The notes under the pieces were generated by a model that was not told where the DNA came from, ran no database searches, and saw only the letters and a program-made list of their open reading frames with translations. A DNA stretch of 64,000 bases from Verpa conica (taxonomy: Eukaryota; Ascomycota; Pezizomycetes; Pezizales; Morchellaceae). The stretch is from positions 310,001 through 374,000 of the forward strand of contig JAUFSD010000003.1 of NCBI GenBank assembly GCA_033030425.1, written 5' to 3'. This document shows, one piece after another, positions 22,503 to 34,107 of the stretch. Both the position numbers and the translations under genes were made by a program. Positions within the stretch are counted from its first letter, which is position 1. Each line of letters opens with the position of its first letter.

Positions 22503-23453
22503 ATGGCGGACGCCAATCATGCCGGCCGAAGGCGCCGTTCCAGCTCCCTGATATACAAAGAGCCTCCGGAGACGATTGAGCAGCGCTCCGACCAGGCTGC
22601 ATTGCCGAATTTGAACGCGAGTTGGGTTAATAGTAAAGGTGATTGATTTGTTTATACGTGTGGAAGAGATAAGGAGGCTGACGAGATTGGTCGTAACCTA
22701 GGTGCTTGGGGAATACATGTTGTGCTTATTATCGGACTCAAGATATTCTACGATACGATGCCGGGAGTGTCTCAGGAGACTAGCTGGACACTGACGAATA
22801 TTTCGTATATGTTTGTACGTCTTCACAGAACCTGCTCTTTGTTTTATGGGTAGAAGGTGGTGGAGCTTTCACATGTGGGGTGGAAATGCTAACAGGATGG
22901 CCTTCGGAGATGTAGGGCTCTTATCTCATGTTCCATTGGGTTCAGGGAATACCATTCGAGTTTAACGCAGGAGCCTACGACAACTTGAATATGTGGGAAC
23001 AGATCGACAACGGGGACCAATACACACCTACCAAGAAGTTTTTGTTGACTGTGCCGATAGTACTGTATGTTCTCCAGCTTATCTGAGTCCTAGGGGGGGG
23101 GGTTGGCTGACATTTTACCCTAAAAGGTTCCTGATGAGCACACATTATACACATTACGACCTAACATATTTCACAATCAACTGCCTCGCCGTACTAGCCG
23201 TAGTTATTCCTAAGCTTCCTTGGGTATGTTATAATTCCTCTCTTTTTTTGTGAATCATACACGACCCACATATCTGTCCTCTCGTGTTTCGGCTATTTTT
23301 CGGACCCGCCTCCGAAGCGGTATCACGTGCTCTCACGTGTTACCTAAATTCAGAATGAACCTTACAATTACGTATACCTTACTAATACGGTTTCCCCGCA
23401 TATAGAGCCATCGGATGAGAGTAGCACTTTTTACTGTTCCAGAAGAAGAATAG
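22503..23453 (+). CDS. ORM1: ORMDL-family regulator of sphingolipid synthesis
   Basis: Five exons (22503-22638, 22702-22814, 22916-23064, 23127-23223, 23406-23453) join to 180 residues. The family core is nearly continuous: NASWVNSKGAWGIHVVLI, PGVSQETSWTLTNISYMFGS, IPFEFNAGAYDNLNMWEQID, QYTPTKKFLLTVPIVLFLMS, HYTHYDLTYFTINCLAVL and IPKLPW. Four hydrophobic segments are expected in the ER membrane. The N-terminal tail RRRRSSSLI matches the Ser cluster that Ypk1 phosphorylates in yeast Orm proteins to relieve inhibition of serine palmitoyltransferase, so the same control is plausible. The final exon encodes only SHRMRVALFTVPEEE. Intron 4 (182 nt) contains two CACGTG-like stretches. The gene symbol is by homology; fungi outside yeasts usually have a single ORM. 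Confidence 0.94.
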
Positions 23454-24670
23454 CATAATTTCAATATATTAACTTTTATCTTATGCAACGAAAGGATGCA
23501 GAGAGTGTGGGTTTCTGGTTTAGTGGGGACTCGCTGAGCTAAATAAACAAAAAATAACCGGCGTTGTGATTTGATTTTTGTATTTTTGTGTTTTCGCCTT
23601 TATAAACCTACGTAATCCCCTTTGCTGATTTCATTTTTCATTAATTTCCCTGAATTCTCTTCTACTTCGTGTTGTTTGTACTAGTCTTTGTGTGTATTTT
23701 TTTTTTTTGATCTTGTGGGTACTATCACGCTCTCTTATCATCCGAATTTTTATATCATTACAGACTTTTATTATCCACATGCTCACTTCGTTTGCCTACC
23801 AGCTATGACATGTCCCCTCTTCATCTAAATGGATGATTCCTCCCCTTCGAGTTTTGGTAGCAGAATTTTTTCTTTCTTTTTATATCTCTTTCCTTGAAAC
23901 GATGGGTTGAGGTGGGAGTAGGTGTGAGTTTTTGCTATTGGGTGGTTGGGCGGGTTCTTTCTGTGAAGTTATGTAAACGACAGATTAAATGGGATTGATA
24001 CACTGAATGTGACATCGGATGAAATGTGGAGCGTAAGGTGTTATGAGATGCCTCGTACCAGGCACAGACATATGCGTTACTTATGACTCTCATGCGATTA
24101 TGGCCCCATAGATGTATCTCTCGTATTGTTGGACGCGCCCCATCTTTGTGGCGTAAGGCTGGTGTTGCGGCTCCTCTAGAGTCTTCTTGGCAGAGGCATC
24201 AACAAACAAAAAGTGCCGCGCTCGGGGAAGAGGGTCTACAGGAGAAGAGAACTGAAGGCGCTCGATATTTCGCCTCCGGAATCTACATAAGCCTTCTATT
24301 AAGAATATTTCCCCCCCGCACGATTTCCTCTTCTCCCTTCCCCGCTATCCCCTCCTCGGCTTTTTTTTTTTGTTCTACTGAGGTTTTGTGCCGTTGCTAT
24401 CCCATCCCGGCCCCTTTACAGTAAAGCTCGTCGTCACCTTACCTTCTCTACTCTCCTATCTACCGAAACCCGCATCTGCAACGATCGATAGCCTTACGCG
24501 CAGCCGGGCCCTCTCTTCTCGAAGAGTTACTTTTTCACTCTCTTGTATTCTCTTGCGCGCAAGAGACTAGCCAGCTCATCACACAGTATATCTATCACAC
24601 GTCGGTCTTCTCTCTTGTCCATCATACAACCTCTTTCTCTCAGTCCCCTGGTCGCGAGAAAAACAGATCA
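23454..24670. other. Intergenic region and leader
   Basis: The 3' side of ORM1 is AT-rich with T runs. From about 24290 the sequence becomes C/T-rich and probably carries the start site and leader of the next gene. No gene was recognised. Confidence 0.5.
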
Positions 24671-25270
24671 ATGAGCAACATGGCAAAGATGAATGGGAAC
24701 AGCCAAAGCGTGCACGGGAAGGCTGCTACGAATATCTGGCAGGTTATGAACTATCAAGTTCCTCGAGGGTATGTTGCTATCTTCTCTATCTTTTCCCAGG
24801 GGGGGGTATTGCTTTTTTTTTTTGGTGGGTTTTTAATTAACGTGCTTTTTTATTATAGGAAATGTGTTCATAAAGTATTTTCATCACCCTATCTCTCTAT
24901 TCTCCATCTATTAAGCTAACGGGTTGTGAATGGATAGGTCTCGATGCTATCCCCGTGTTGTCCTTGTCTGCGGTTCATGCTTAACCCACTCCAAGCCGCG
25001 TCCTCGTTCGCATGTGATGGGTGCGGTCACCACGCGTCATTTCACAACTTGCGGAATCCAAGCGAGGAGGAGCCGGAGATTGAGGTTGTTGAAGAGAGGC
25101 GGATGGTGAATGGGAATGGGAATGGGAATCACCAGAAAGCTATCACGAATGGGAACGGGAGTGGGAGAAAGAGGAGTTCGACTACTGTGGGGAGGATCAT
25201 GGGGAGAGATGAAGACGAGGAGGAGGAAGGGGAGAGGGAGGGACAGATAGTCAAGAGATTGAGGAATTAA
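24671..25270 (+). CDS. Small cysteine-rich fungal protein of unknown function
   Basis: Exons 24671-24768, 24859-24874 and 24938-25270 join to 148 residues. The middle exon is only 16 nt and is needed to keep the frame, giving VPRGKCVHKVSMLSPCCPC. The core is CxxC-rich: KC, CCPCLRFM, then FACDGCGHHASFHNLRNP. This looks like a zinc-binding module recurrent in small uncharacterised Pezizomycotina proteins; I know no function for it. The C-terminus has a Gly-Asn repeat (NGNGNGN), a second NGNGSG run, an acidic EDEEEEGE patch and a basic KRLRN end. If the microexon is wrong, exons 1 and 3 could be joined through weaker donors, changing about six residues. Confidence 0.6.
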
Positions 25271-27270
25271 TGGGTGGATAGGTGGATGGGTGTGGAAGAG
25301 GGGAGGGTGGGATGGCGTTTTTTTTGAGACTTGATATCCTTTTTTTTATTCTGGCTTTTTTTTTTTGAGGTTCGTTGGTTTTGAGTATTATTTGGGCGAC
25401 TTTTTTTTCTGGTTGCACAAGGTGGAAAGGGAAAAAATTTGTGGGTTCTACTCAAACACGTGGTGGGGAGGGTTATCTTTTTCTTTTCTTATTACAAACT
25501 GATATGCCGATTCGTTGTGGTCCTTCTTCTCATTCTTATAATCTTATTCAGTGCGATTATTAGTCCGTCTCATCTCGTTTCGTATCGCCAGCTAGACCAA
25601 GTGCGAGCTTTTTTTTTTTTTTTACTTGTACGCTTGGTATTATGATTTCCTCTTTAGCTCTGAGGGTTCTTTCCCCTAGTACCTAATTTTCAGACCCACC
25701 CTCATACATCTCTTCTTTGTATAACAGCTAAGGGGAGAGTGATTCTAATGCATGTTGCGTTTCACCTGAACTATGAACGCTGTCGAGGGATAAAAAACTT
25801 ACCTGTGATTAGTCGATCTCAATATACATATATACTGGTGTGGTCCACGAGGCCGCTCGAGGCGAGGTAGGGGGTGGTCTCAAGGTGCCTCGGCTTTGTG
25901 GGCCTCTGGCTTTGGCTCGCCTTAGTAATTAGGAGTCTGGCCTTGAGGTACCTCGAGGAGCCTTGACGCATAGAACTATTTTTAGTAATAATTAAAAGCT
26001 ATTAAATAATGGGTGACAGTGGTTGATCCATATGAGGTCATAGGCATATAGGGTATATGAGGTTGGGCTTACCCCCTCCTCCAGGCATATGTAGTATCAA
26101 GCTATCATTCTATTGCTTGCACCTCTACTTTCACAATTAGTGTGACAAATTATAGTGAGAATAGCTAACTTATACTCCTACTAGAGCCTGTGATATTTTA
26201 TTATTATTATTTACCTCGAGGCCGATACCTCAAGGCGAAGCCCCGAGATGCTCGGTCTCGTGGCAATCAGAGTTGATAAGCTTAGTTAACTGAGTAGAAT
26301 CGAAGCCTTGCATGGTGGTACAAAAAGTAGGCTGGGGAGTCACATATCATCACTCGAACCCCTCCCCTACCCCTTCCATCTTGCTTTTACTGACCTTTCT
26401 AAATACCTTAAGCTAGTTAGTTCCAAACACTTAAGCATAAAAAGATAACAGAAAATCTAGACTACATCATTAGAACGCCAAGAGGTATAGCTCTTGTTCT
26501 CCCGTCTGATCTTTTGATTGGTTTGTGGGACGTCGGCTCGTTACCTCGTAAGGTTTTCTTGCGTTCTTTCTTACTTATATTTCTGGAGGGGGGCTAGTAC
26601 ACTGGATAAATTTCGGGGTAGAAAAAGCTGAAGGTGTATATGGGGCCGGAGATGGGTAGTGTAATTAGAGGGCTCCTGGAAAAGGTGCACGGTTGTAAAA
26701 TATTTCTAGAGTCATTAGACTTTTGTGTGATTATGGAAAGCCTCTTAAAATTTAGCTCCATTTACCTAGAATTTTACTACTGAAGTTTAATCTGTAGGAT
26801 TGAAGTTTAGAGCTCTATTTATTGTAGAGTTAAAGTTCATGGTGTATCACTCGGGCTCATTAGCCATTCCACTACTAGATTTTTTTTTTTTTTTTTTCAA
26901 TACCACCACTGGATATATGAATGAATCATAATATATGGAACTCTAAAAATGGTATTCCCACCACGCAAAATAAAATATAAAAATGAGCTTAAAATAAAAA
27001 TGCAAGTGTCTGTCGCTCAGGCCCAGCCTATTCCTCTCTAACGAATAAACGAAAAACAAAACTCACCCAGATAACAACCATTAACTAGTTATATAAACTG
27101 TATAGGGGTGCTAAATGTGTTTCTAAGAAAATAGAGAGGTCTAATTTCAAGCCCACACTCTCCGTAGTAGATAAGGTCTAAGAAAAGAGGCAAGAATCAA
27201 GAACAGCAAGTAGATAATCGATATTCAACAGAAGTATCTGTAGAGTATCTATCATATTATAAAATCAAAA
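25271..27270. other. Intergenic region with a G/C-rich repeat patch
   Basis: T-rich 3' flank of the small Cys-rich gene, then from about 25845 to 26262 a patch rich in CTCGAGG, GCCTCG and CTCAAGG words at both ends of an AT-rich core (see separate entry). The remainder up to the dynamin gene is AT-rich with an 18-T run near 26880. No gene is supported. Confidence 0.5.
25850..26262. repeat. Possible inverted-repeat element with CCACGAG ends
   Basis: The left side begins CCACGAGGCCG and the right side ends with the reverse complement of CCACGAGACCG. Both ends carry CCTCGAGG/CTCAAGG words and frame an AT-rich middle. The arms align only loosely and no target duplication is visible, so this may be a decayed transposon or just a local G/C-rich repeat. 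Confidence 0.35.
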
Positions 27271-29699
27271 TCACCAATATCCTGTGTTGGCAATTTCTTG
27301 TGCGCCCTGAAGCCTTTCGAGCTTAGACGTCAGGTTTTTCCTTTTTTCCACCACCGTTTGGTCCTCGCCTGCAATTGCTCTCAGCTCTTCCGGAGTCAAC
27401 CCTCCTACAAAGCTCGGAGAGAATACACGAACTGGACCAGAGGGACCGAGGTAGTGCCTCTCAATTACCTGGAGGGCTACGCAATCGACGAATCGCTTGC
27501 GGGCAACCTTATAGAAGGCTTTTAATACGTCATAGATCTCGTTTATAGCCTGTTGTTCGTTGCTAATATGCGTCTTCTTGATCATTGCTATAGCAGAATT
27601 ATAAGCGCTATTCTTTTCCTGCCCTTCTAAACCTTTCATAGCAGCAAGGACTCGATCATTTCGCGCGCTAGCGAGGTTTTCCGAATAATAATGGTTATAC
27701 GTGATCAAGATCCCCCCTCTCTCGTCCTTAAGGATAGCTGCAAGCTCGTCGTCAGCTCGTTTGTAGACCGCAGCAAACATTGGCCTTAGCTTCATTAAAA
27801 TCTTTTGGCGTAAAGAATTGTCTGGACATTTGTGGCGAAGGAGGTCGATGACAAAGTCTTCGACATGTTTTTTGACACTGGTAATGTGATTCACGGCGAG
27901 ACCTTCCCAATTTTCTGTCTGCATCTGAAAAAGAAGCTGGACAACCCCTGGGTTGATCATACCGGGGAGTTCTGTACCACGTGACTCGCGGTATGCCTTT
28001 TTGATCCACTCGTAAATCGAAGCATCTTCATCCTCAGGGTCGACTGGCGCATTTTCATCAGACGGTAGAGGTAGGTCATCTTTGAATGGTTTTGTGTGAC
28101 CGAATTTCCAAACATTAGTGGAAAACTCCTCGTTGAGGTTCTGGATATGCATTCTGACCCGCAAGGTCTTCTGCTTCAGACAGTCCATCTCATAAAACCC
28201 CATCAACGAGTTTTTTGCCGACATCTGAAATTCTGTCGCTATCTCGATTAGTATACGCCGCTGTTCGTCGCTCGTTTCGCGGCGGGGCCCAAGTTCTTCG
28301 AGATCCTTGCGGCATTTATCCATCAGGCTATCGATTTCGAGAACCAAGCCTGGGTATTCCTTCCTAACGTGATCGAACAGGAGCTTCTGGAGAAACTTTT
28401 CCAAGGCTGGAATCCCAACACGATTCCTATCGAGTGTCCTCCAGGGGTCTTTTTCGAAGAACCGACTTTCGTTCGTCTGGCGATCTTGATTCGAGATATT
28501 CCTCTGGACCTCCTCAGTAGACCTATTACGAACTACAAACCATCCGTGGTTCAAAACTGTGACCTTGTTCATCGCGATATCAATAACCCTACCCTCATCC
28601 CCAGGTTGGATTGCATCCGGTTTTGTGAGCACGCCAACAGTACGGATTCCTTTAGGATCTGCTGCCTTTGCCAGACGAAACACCTTCTGGTTGGCGGTTT
28701 CGTTTAATGAGGATGCAACAGCTCTATAGAGAGTTTAGAAAGACTAAATATCATTCATTGGGTCAAAGTCAAAACATACAGAATAATCGTCCTGCTATCC
28801 TCGATATAACTTTTTGCCAAGTTTTCGACTACCACGAGGTCGCTTTCAGTCTGGTAGGCAGTAGCACCTAAGATCAAAACCCCTGTTTAGCATTCCAAAT
28901 ACCCTAGAGAAATTTTCTAAAAGGCAACATACTCTGGAAAAGTCCCGGGACATCCACAACACTAAAGTGGGAGCGGGACGGTCCACAAAGCTCAATCCTT
29001 AATACGTCGTCGCTAAAGCGTTCACCTGACGAGGAACTATCTCCAGGCCTTATAAGGCCCATAAGCTCAGCCGCCTATAAACTATGCATTAGAATATTTA
29101 CGTCCTGACACTAGATAGACTCATGTAGCAAAACTTAGGATGTAATACCTTATCCATGATTTCTGCGAACTTCTCGCTTGTGAGGGCTTCGACGGTATCG
29201 GAGAAGCTTCTCAGTTTTTTCTTCCTGTCATCATCACTGCTTTTTGATGGAATGATCGAGACAGTAATCTTCTCGTCTACTGACTTCCGGAAGCTGATTT
29301 GGGTTGCAAAACGAGTACATAAAGTGCTTGCAACGGGGAAACGGATGTTTGTTAAGGCCTCAAGGAGCGAAGATTTTCCACTAGACTGATCTCCTACAAC
29401 TACTAACTATTGGAATATTAGCAAACTTTCTTATTTTGGAGGCTTAGGACTGAAACAAAAGGCTAGATTCAAACATCAAGAGGAATTATTTATACCTGTG
29501 GAAGTGATATATCTTCGCTGACTCCAAACTCCCTTAATTTGTCAATAATCTCTAGAAGTTTCGCGAGCTCTTTGCTCTCAAGCTTATCGGCTGCCATTGC
29601 TGCTGAGGACGATCCGCCTGTGTTTGGTGTCATAACTGTGATTGTTTGTTCTTGGGAAGGAGAAGTAGGAAAGGATCCGGGGACACTATCAAAGGTCAT
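27271..29699 (-). CDS. Dynamin-family GTPase (Mx/dynamin-like)
   Basis: Five exons (29496-29699, 29149-29406, 28933-29074, 28780-28867, 27271-28723) join to 714 residues. The GTPase domain has G1 GDQSSGKSS (about 73-81), the G2 region CTRFATQISF, G3 DVPGL (about 194-198) and G4 TKPD (about 264-267). Middle and effector regions follow, including NPGVVQLLFQMQTENWEGLA and the late VARKRFVDCVALQVIERH typical of a GED-like assembly stalk. No pleckstrin domain or proline-rich tail is visible, which fits Mx-like fungal dynamins rather than Vps1, Dnm1 or classical endocytic dynamin. Members self-assemble and remodel membranes by GTP hydrolysis; the specific membrane is not shown. The start is the first ATG, at 29699. 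Introns are 55-90 nt with normal GT-AG ends. Confidence 0.9.
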
Positions 29700-30992
29700 A
29701 GTCTTGGAGGAGACAAGCACTTTACATATGTGCCTTATATACTGTTAGCCTCATAGACCAGACTTAGGAGAGGAAATATAATTGATTAGTTGTTAAGGCC
29801 GACACTCTACTTAGGCAGCCATAAGTAAACTAAATTTACCATTACACAAACCCCCTCCCTCCCAAAAATAGCCGCAACCGCTGAAATTACTCTATAATGT
29901 GAAGGCGGCACAGTGGGTATGTGGTAGACTGTCCTTGAATAGGGAGGATCTGCGTTACGTTAAGCTTTTGTATTGGTTGACGGTTGCGGTACCTATTTAA
30001 CTAACTCCTTACGTACGTACTTGGGCGCCTAATAACACGTAGTCTCGGCTACAACAACAACAGGAATTAGATGAGACTATGAAGTACAGGTCTAGGGTTT
30101 CCTTGAGACTTCCTTGGGTGCCGTCTGTCACCGCGGCTACAGTCCCAGCTAGTCATTAATAGGAAGTTATTCGTCTTAATAGTTACATAAGTGGTAGATA
30201 AATTAATTAATTACACACATTCTCTCTTTCGGTCTGGTCTATAGGTCGGTGTGCTGTGAAAATATTGTGGGATTTTGACTAATTTATGTAAGGGCTAAAT
30301 CGATTGTATATCGCTTCTGTCTATATCTATATAAGATTTGCTTTCTCGTGCTACTAGTCTCTGAAGGGAAAAGCAGGAGTAGGAATTTGTTTCGGCATCT
30401 GTACCCCTTCAGGTTTCTGTCCTTTGAAGTCTATCAAAAACCACAAACAAAAGTCGCCAAGTAAACTGCAAACGGGACAACCTTGAGTTCATAGGTTATT
30501 ATCCCTCGTTACTAAATACATTCTTAAAGTTTCCCCAAAAGATGAGACGGCTATAATGGTATATCACTACAACTTTCTCTGATAACGGAAAAACAGGACC
30601 CTAGCTAGTTAGATATAACAGGTATTGATTTTCTTTTTTTAGCTTTCATTTCATCCAGTAAATATTAGTACGGATTCTTTAAAAAAGCTATGACGGTTCT
30701 TATTGTCCATTTATCTGTAAAGAATCCATATGTAGGCGAAGCCCGTAAAAAAAGTATTTAGCGACGAAGCGTGTATCCATTCATTGAGTGTTTGCTAGTC
30801 TGTTTCCGGGGAAGCTTGTTGTAGATATTTCCTAATAAGGATAGCTGATGGGCGGTTTCATATATGAGTCACGTGTATCTCTATTTGCTGTGTTTGAGGA
30901 TCCAGGGCAAGGCATCCCATATAAAGGTTTAGGGTTTTCTATTTTGGAGCATATATCGATAGATCTCTATCTCTTTTAGACAATAGATTCAG

Positions 30993-31449
30993 TAGTCTCG
31001 TGCCCATCCCCTACGGCGCAGCTTGCTGCGTCACCGTAGGGTCTGGAGCAGTAAAGTCCCGAAATCTTTCGGAGCTACCCCCGAAAACCTCCGCGAAGCT
31101 CGGGGGCTTTCAGAGGCTCGGGGCCTTTTATAGCCTCCGAAGGTACTTAGGATTGTGTGGAGCTGCTACACATTCCTAAGTACCAAGTAACACTCCAAGA
31201 ACCTCCGAAAGACCCTGGCGTATTGGGGGTTTTTCAGCTAGTTCGGGGGCTCTTCTAGGTAGCTCGGAGCTTTTATAGGTACTTAGGTTTACGTGCTATC
31301 TCCATACAAACCTAAGTACCAATTATACCCCGAGAGCCCCCGAGCCAAAATGTCCGAAATGTGAACTGGGCAAGCTCGGAGAGGTTAGCACACCAGACCC
31401 TACGGTGGCTGCGCAGCAAAAGCAACCATTGGGGCTGGGAACGAGACTA
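30993..31449. mobile_element. Non-autonomous TIR element with 9-bp target duplication (Mutator-like size)
   Basis: The ends are TAGTCTCGTGCCC and its near reverse complement, with about 55 bp of alignable terminal repeat that includes CACCGTAGGGTCTGG on each side. Identical 9-bp copies TAGATTCAG flank it (30984-30992 and 31450-31458). The interior has two further hairpins whose arms start GGTACTTAGG, and many TCGGGGGCT/CTCCGAA words. There is no coding potential. A 9-bp duplication suggests a Mutator-like mechanism; that is inference. Confidence 0.8.
31142..31184. repeat. Internal hairpin of the TIR element (17-bp arms)
   Basis: The arm at 31142-31158 (GGTACTTAGGATTGTGT) pairs with 31168-31184 with a single mismatch. 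A second hairpin with the same GGTACTTAGG start lies at 31278-31290 and 31308-31320, with perfect 13-bp arms. The two hairpins look like copies of one unit. Confidence 0.85.
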
Positions 31450-31679
31450 TAGATTCAGCACTTTTTACGACAAGCTACATCGAATCAAGACGAGTGATCA
31501 TCTATGAAGAAAGATCGACGTCAGTGTGCATGTCTTGGCACATGAGCGACATAATGTTCTGGTCTATTTCAGCCCCCACCTAGCCCACCCCACGTCCCCG
31601 CGCAATGATCTGCCACACCAAGATACTCCAGCGAGGCAGATCCAGAATCTCGACCCGGGTATTTTCCTCTGGACTATCA

Positions 31680-32568
31680 ATGGCTGCTCAAAGACAACGT
31701 TTTGCGCCTCTTAACCCAGAATTGGCTCCCACAGAGCCAACTGTACCAACCCTACAAGGCATTGTCTTCGATGTAGATGGTACACTCTGGTATGGGGAGC
31801 TAGAAACAGGTTCTAATGAGGATTTACGCTGATAGAGAACGGTCCAGTGAGCCGCAAACTTGGATGTTTGCGCAGATGCGGGCAGCCCTAGGAATCGCAA
31901 AAACCATCGACATCCTAGAGCACGTATACACGCTTGCAGTCGATAAACAGGCCAGCGCTATGGAAAGTATCCGTGAGGTTGAGCGTGATGCCATGCGGAA
32001 GATGGTACCCCAGAAGGGACTTCTCCAATTGATGGAGTATCTCGATAAAAGGGGTATTCGCAAGGCTATCTGCACCAGGAACTTCGAGTAAGTACTTGCA
32101 TGCAGATTTCCAAGTTTTAGTGGCCTTCAGTGACACATGTTTGTTCTTAGCACCCCAGTAAATTACCTGATCTCAAACTTTTGCCAAGGTCAGGTATTCT
32201 CTCCCATAGTTACTCGGGAGTTCAGGCCACCGAAGCCTGATCCAGCGGGAATCTATCACATTGCTACATCATGGGGATTGGAAGACAAAGGTGATAGATT
32301 GATAATGGTAGGCGATAGTACAGACGACCTTACTGCAGGTAGAAGAGCTGGTGCAGCTACGGTTTTACTTGTCAATGATGTTAACCGGGAGCTCGTAAAC
32401 CACGAGAACACAGACTGCGTGGTTGAAAGGTAACTGCCTAATTGGATATAAAAAAATCCCTCAAAATGGCTTAGGCTAATTGTTTATATCATTTTCAGGC
32501 TTGACGATCTGATCAAGATCCTTGAAAATGGATTTACAGAGAAAGATAGAACTGCTGTTGGTTCCTAG
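31680..32568 (+). CDS. HAD-superfamily hydrolase (haloacid dehalogenase-like phosphatase)
   Basis: Exons 31680-31789, 31848-32087, 32151-32429 and 32499-32568 join to 232 residues. HAD motif I is FDVDGTL near residue 33, with Asp nucleophile and acid/base. Motif II lies around AICTRNF. Motif III Lys is in REFRPPKPDPAGIYH, and motif IV is MVGDSTDDLTAGRRAGAATVLL. The helical cap between motifs I and II (MFAQMRAALGI onward) fits subclass I phosphatases. No targeting signal is evident from the chosen ATG at 31680. An in-frame ATG at 31605 would add 25 residues including a basic RGRSR stretch that could act as a mitochondrial presequence. The substrate cannot be told from sequence. Confidence 0.85.
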
Positions 32569-33953
32569 GAGTTGTATTCAAAGCTGTCTAAAGAGCAAAG
32601 TTAGTTTAATTAGAGTCACTTAGAATAACACTAGAATCATTAAATTCGTCGCCCCCTCTATCTTCACTTTTTTGCACATTACATAATACATGAAAAGTGA
32701 CTTTTATCTCAAGTTTAAAATACAGATCTATACATCCCTAAGTAGAGTAACACTAGTCAACCCGAAATAGAATCCACTCTATTAAACTTAACTCCTAGGT
32801 AAGTGGTTACTTGGATTGCTTAGCCATAATTATGAAACCCTACCAAATGGGAATTTACACTCTATCCATAGGGTGGTACATAGTTATCTAGTTATATTCT
32901 ATTTGAAGAAAACAACCCTAAGAAGCCGAGTCCTTTCTAAATAGTCCAGATAAATCTGTGCGTATATTCACGTGGCGTATTAAATTACCGAACACTCAAA
33001 CCACTTCGTTATACATAAAGTTGCGCTGTGTGGGCTCTATCTGTTTACTCAAACATCGGAATAGTCACTGCTTGCCTCTCCCCGACGCATAAGTCAATAA
33101 AATACATAATCGTAGAGTTTATATTTAAACCAAAGTATTCTAGGAAAGCTGTCTTGGGTTTTCAAACTCTTTTATCCATGTATTTATGAATAATCTATTC
33201 ATTCTGACTCTTTTACTAGTTTTCTGTGACATTATACAAAGGCTCACTGCTATGGAGCGGCGAGATGGCATCCTAAATCATATACAATAAAGTAAAACTG
33301 TAAATAAACAGGGTACATCCATACCACATGCATCCATATAGTACAAGTTCCTAGTCAGAGATAATCCAAGGGAACGAAGCCTGACTTGGGAGGCAAGTTG
33401 TAGATACCCAAATCATTATTGTATGTGTAGGCGTCGAGCGAGTGGTGGGAAGATGAGGGAAAGACATGCGAGAAAGTAGTGGTGGGGGGGGGACAAGTAT
33501 AGATACATGTAGGGTAGGAAGTCGGTGATGGGCGATAAGCGGGAAGTTATTATATTCTATATTACTTTTATAACCTAAACTACACAGTTTTATTTTTTCT
33601 TTGGTGAGTACATGTAGATCTATCGCAGGGGAGGGAGGGTGGCGGGTGGGCGTCTACTCGCATCGGCAAAGTGCAGATAAGATCATGGAGAAAGAATTGC
33701 CACTACTAACTTGCCGCCAAATTAAACCTCTACTGGTGAATTGACGGCTAAAATGAGTCTATTACAGTTCCAGGATCTATAGGTTACATCCTTTGAATAA
33801 GCAAACACGCCCCCCTCTCTCCAGGTCTAGATCGATATTCTGCTGTGAAGTTCCCTTCTTGGATTAGGATTCTCTGTCTGGACACGACTGCGACATTTTT
33901 TTACGCTTTAATGAGCAGGTACCTATTTCTTATATTCTTTAAATGGACGAGTA

Positions 33954-34107
33954 CCGTAGTATTTAAGAAATTCGTTCCACTGCAGCAGGGGTATTTTCCA
34001 CAAAAACTTGCAGAATCGACATCCAAGACATCAGAAAGACTGCTTCTCTTTGGTCAACTTAGCTGTAATCCCTGCTGCAGCGGAACGAATTTTCTTAAAT
34101 ACTATGG
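33954..34107. mobile_element. 154-bp MITE with about 40-bp inverted repeats, TA-flanked
   Basis: The left arm CCGTAGTATTTAAG...TTCGTTCCACTGCAGCAGGG is repeated inverted at the right end (CCATAGTATTTAAG...TTCGTTCCGCTGCAGCAGGG) with about three mismatches and one single-base gap. TA dinucleotides flank both ends (33952-33953, 34108-34109). The terminal repeats make up over half the element, so it would fold into a long hairpin. The TA duplication suggests Tc1/mariner mobilisation. Confidence 0.8.

Larger units (their letters stand above)
29700..31679. other. Intergenic region containing a TIR element
   Basis: AT-rich divergent spacer between the dynamin gene and the HAD gene. It carries the G/C-rich inverted-repeat element at 30993-31449. 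No other gene or RNA gene was recognised. Confidence 0.5.
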
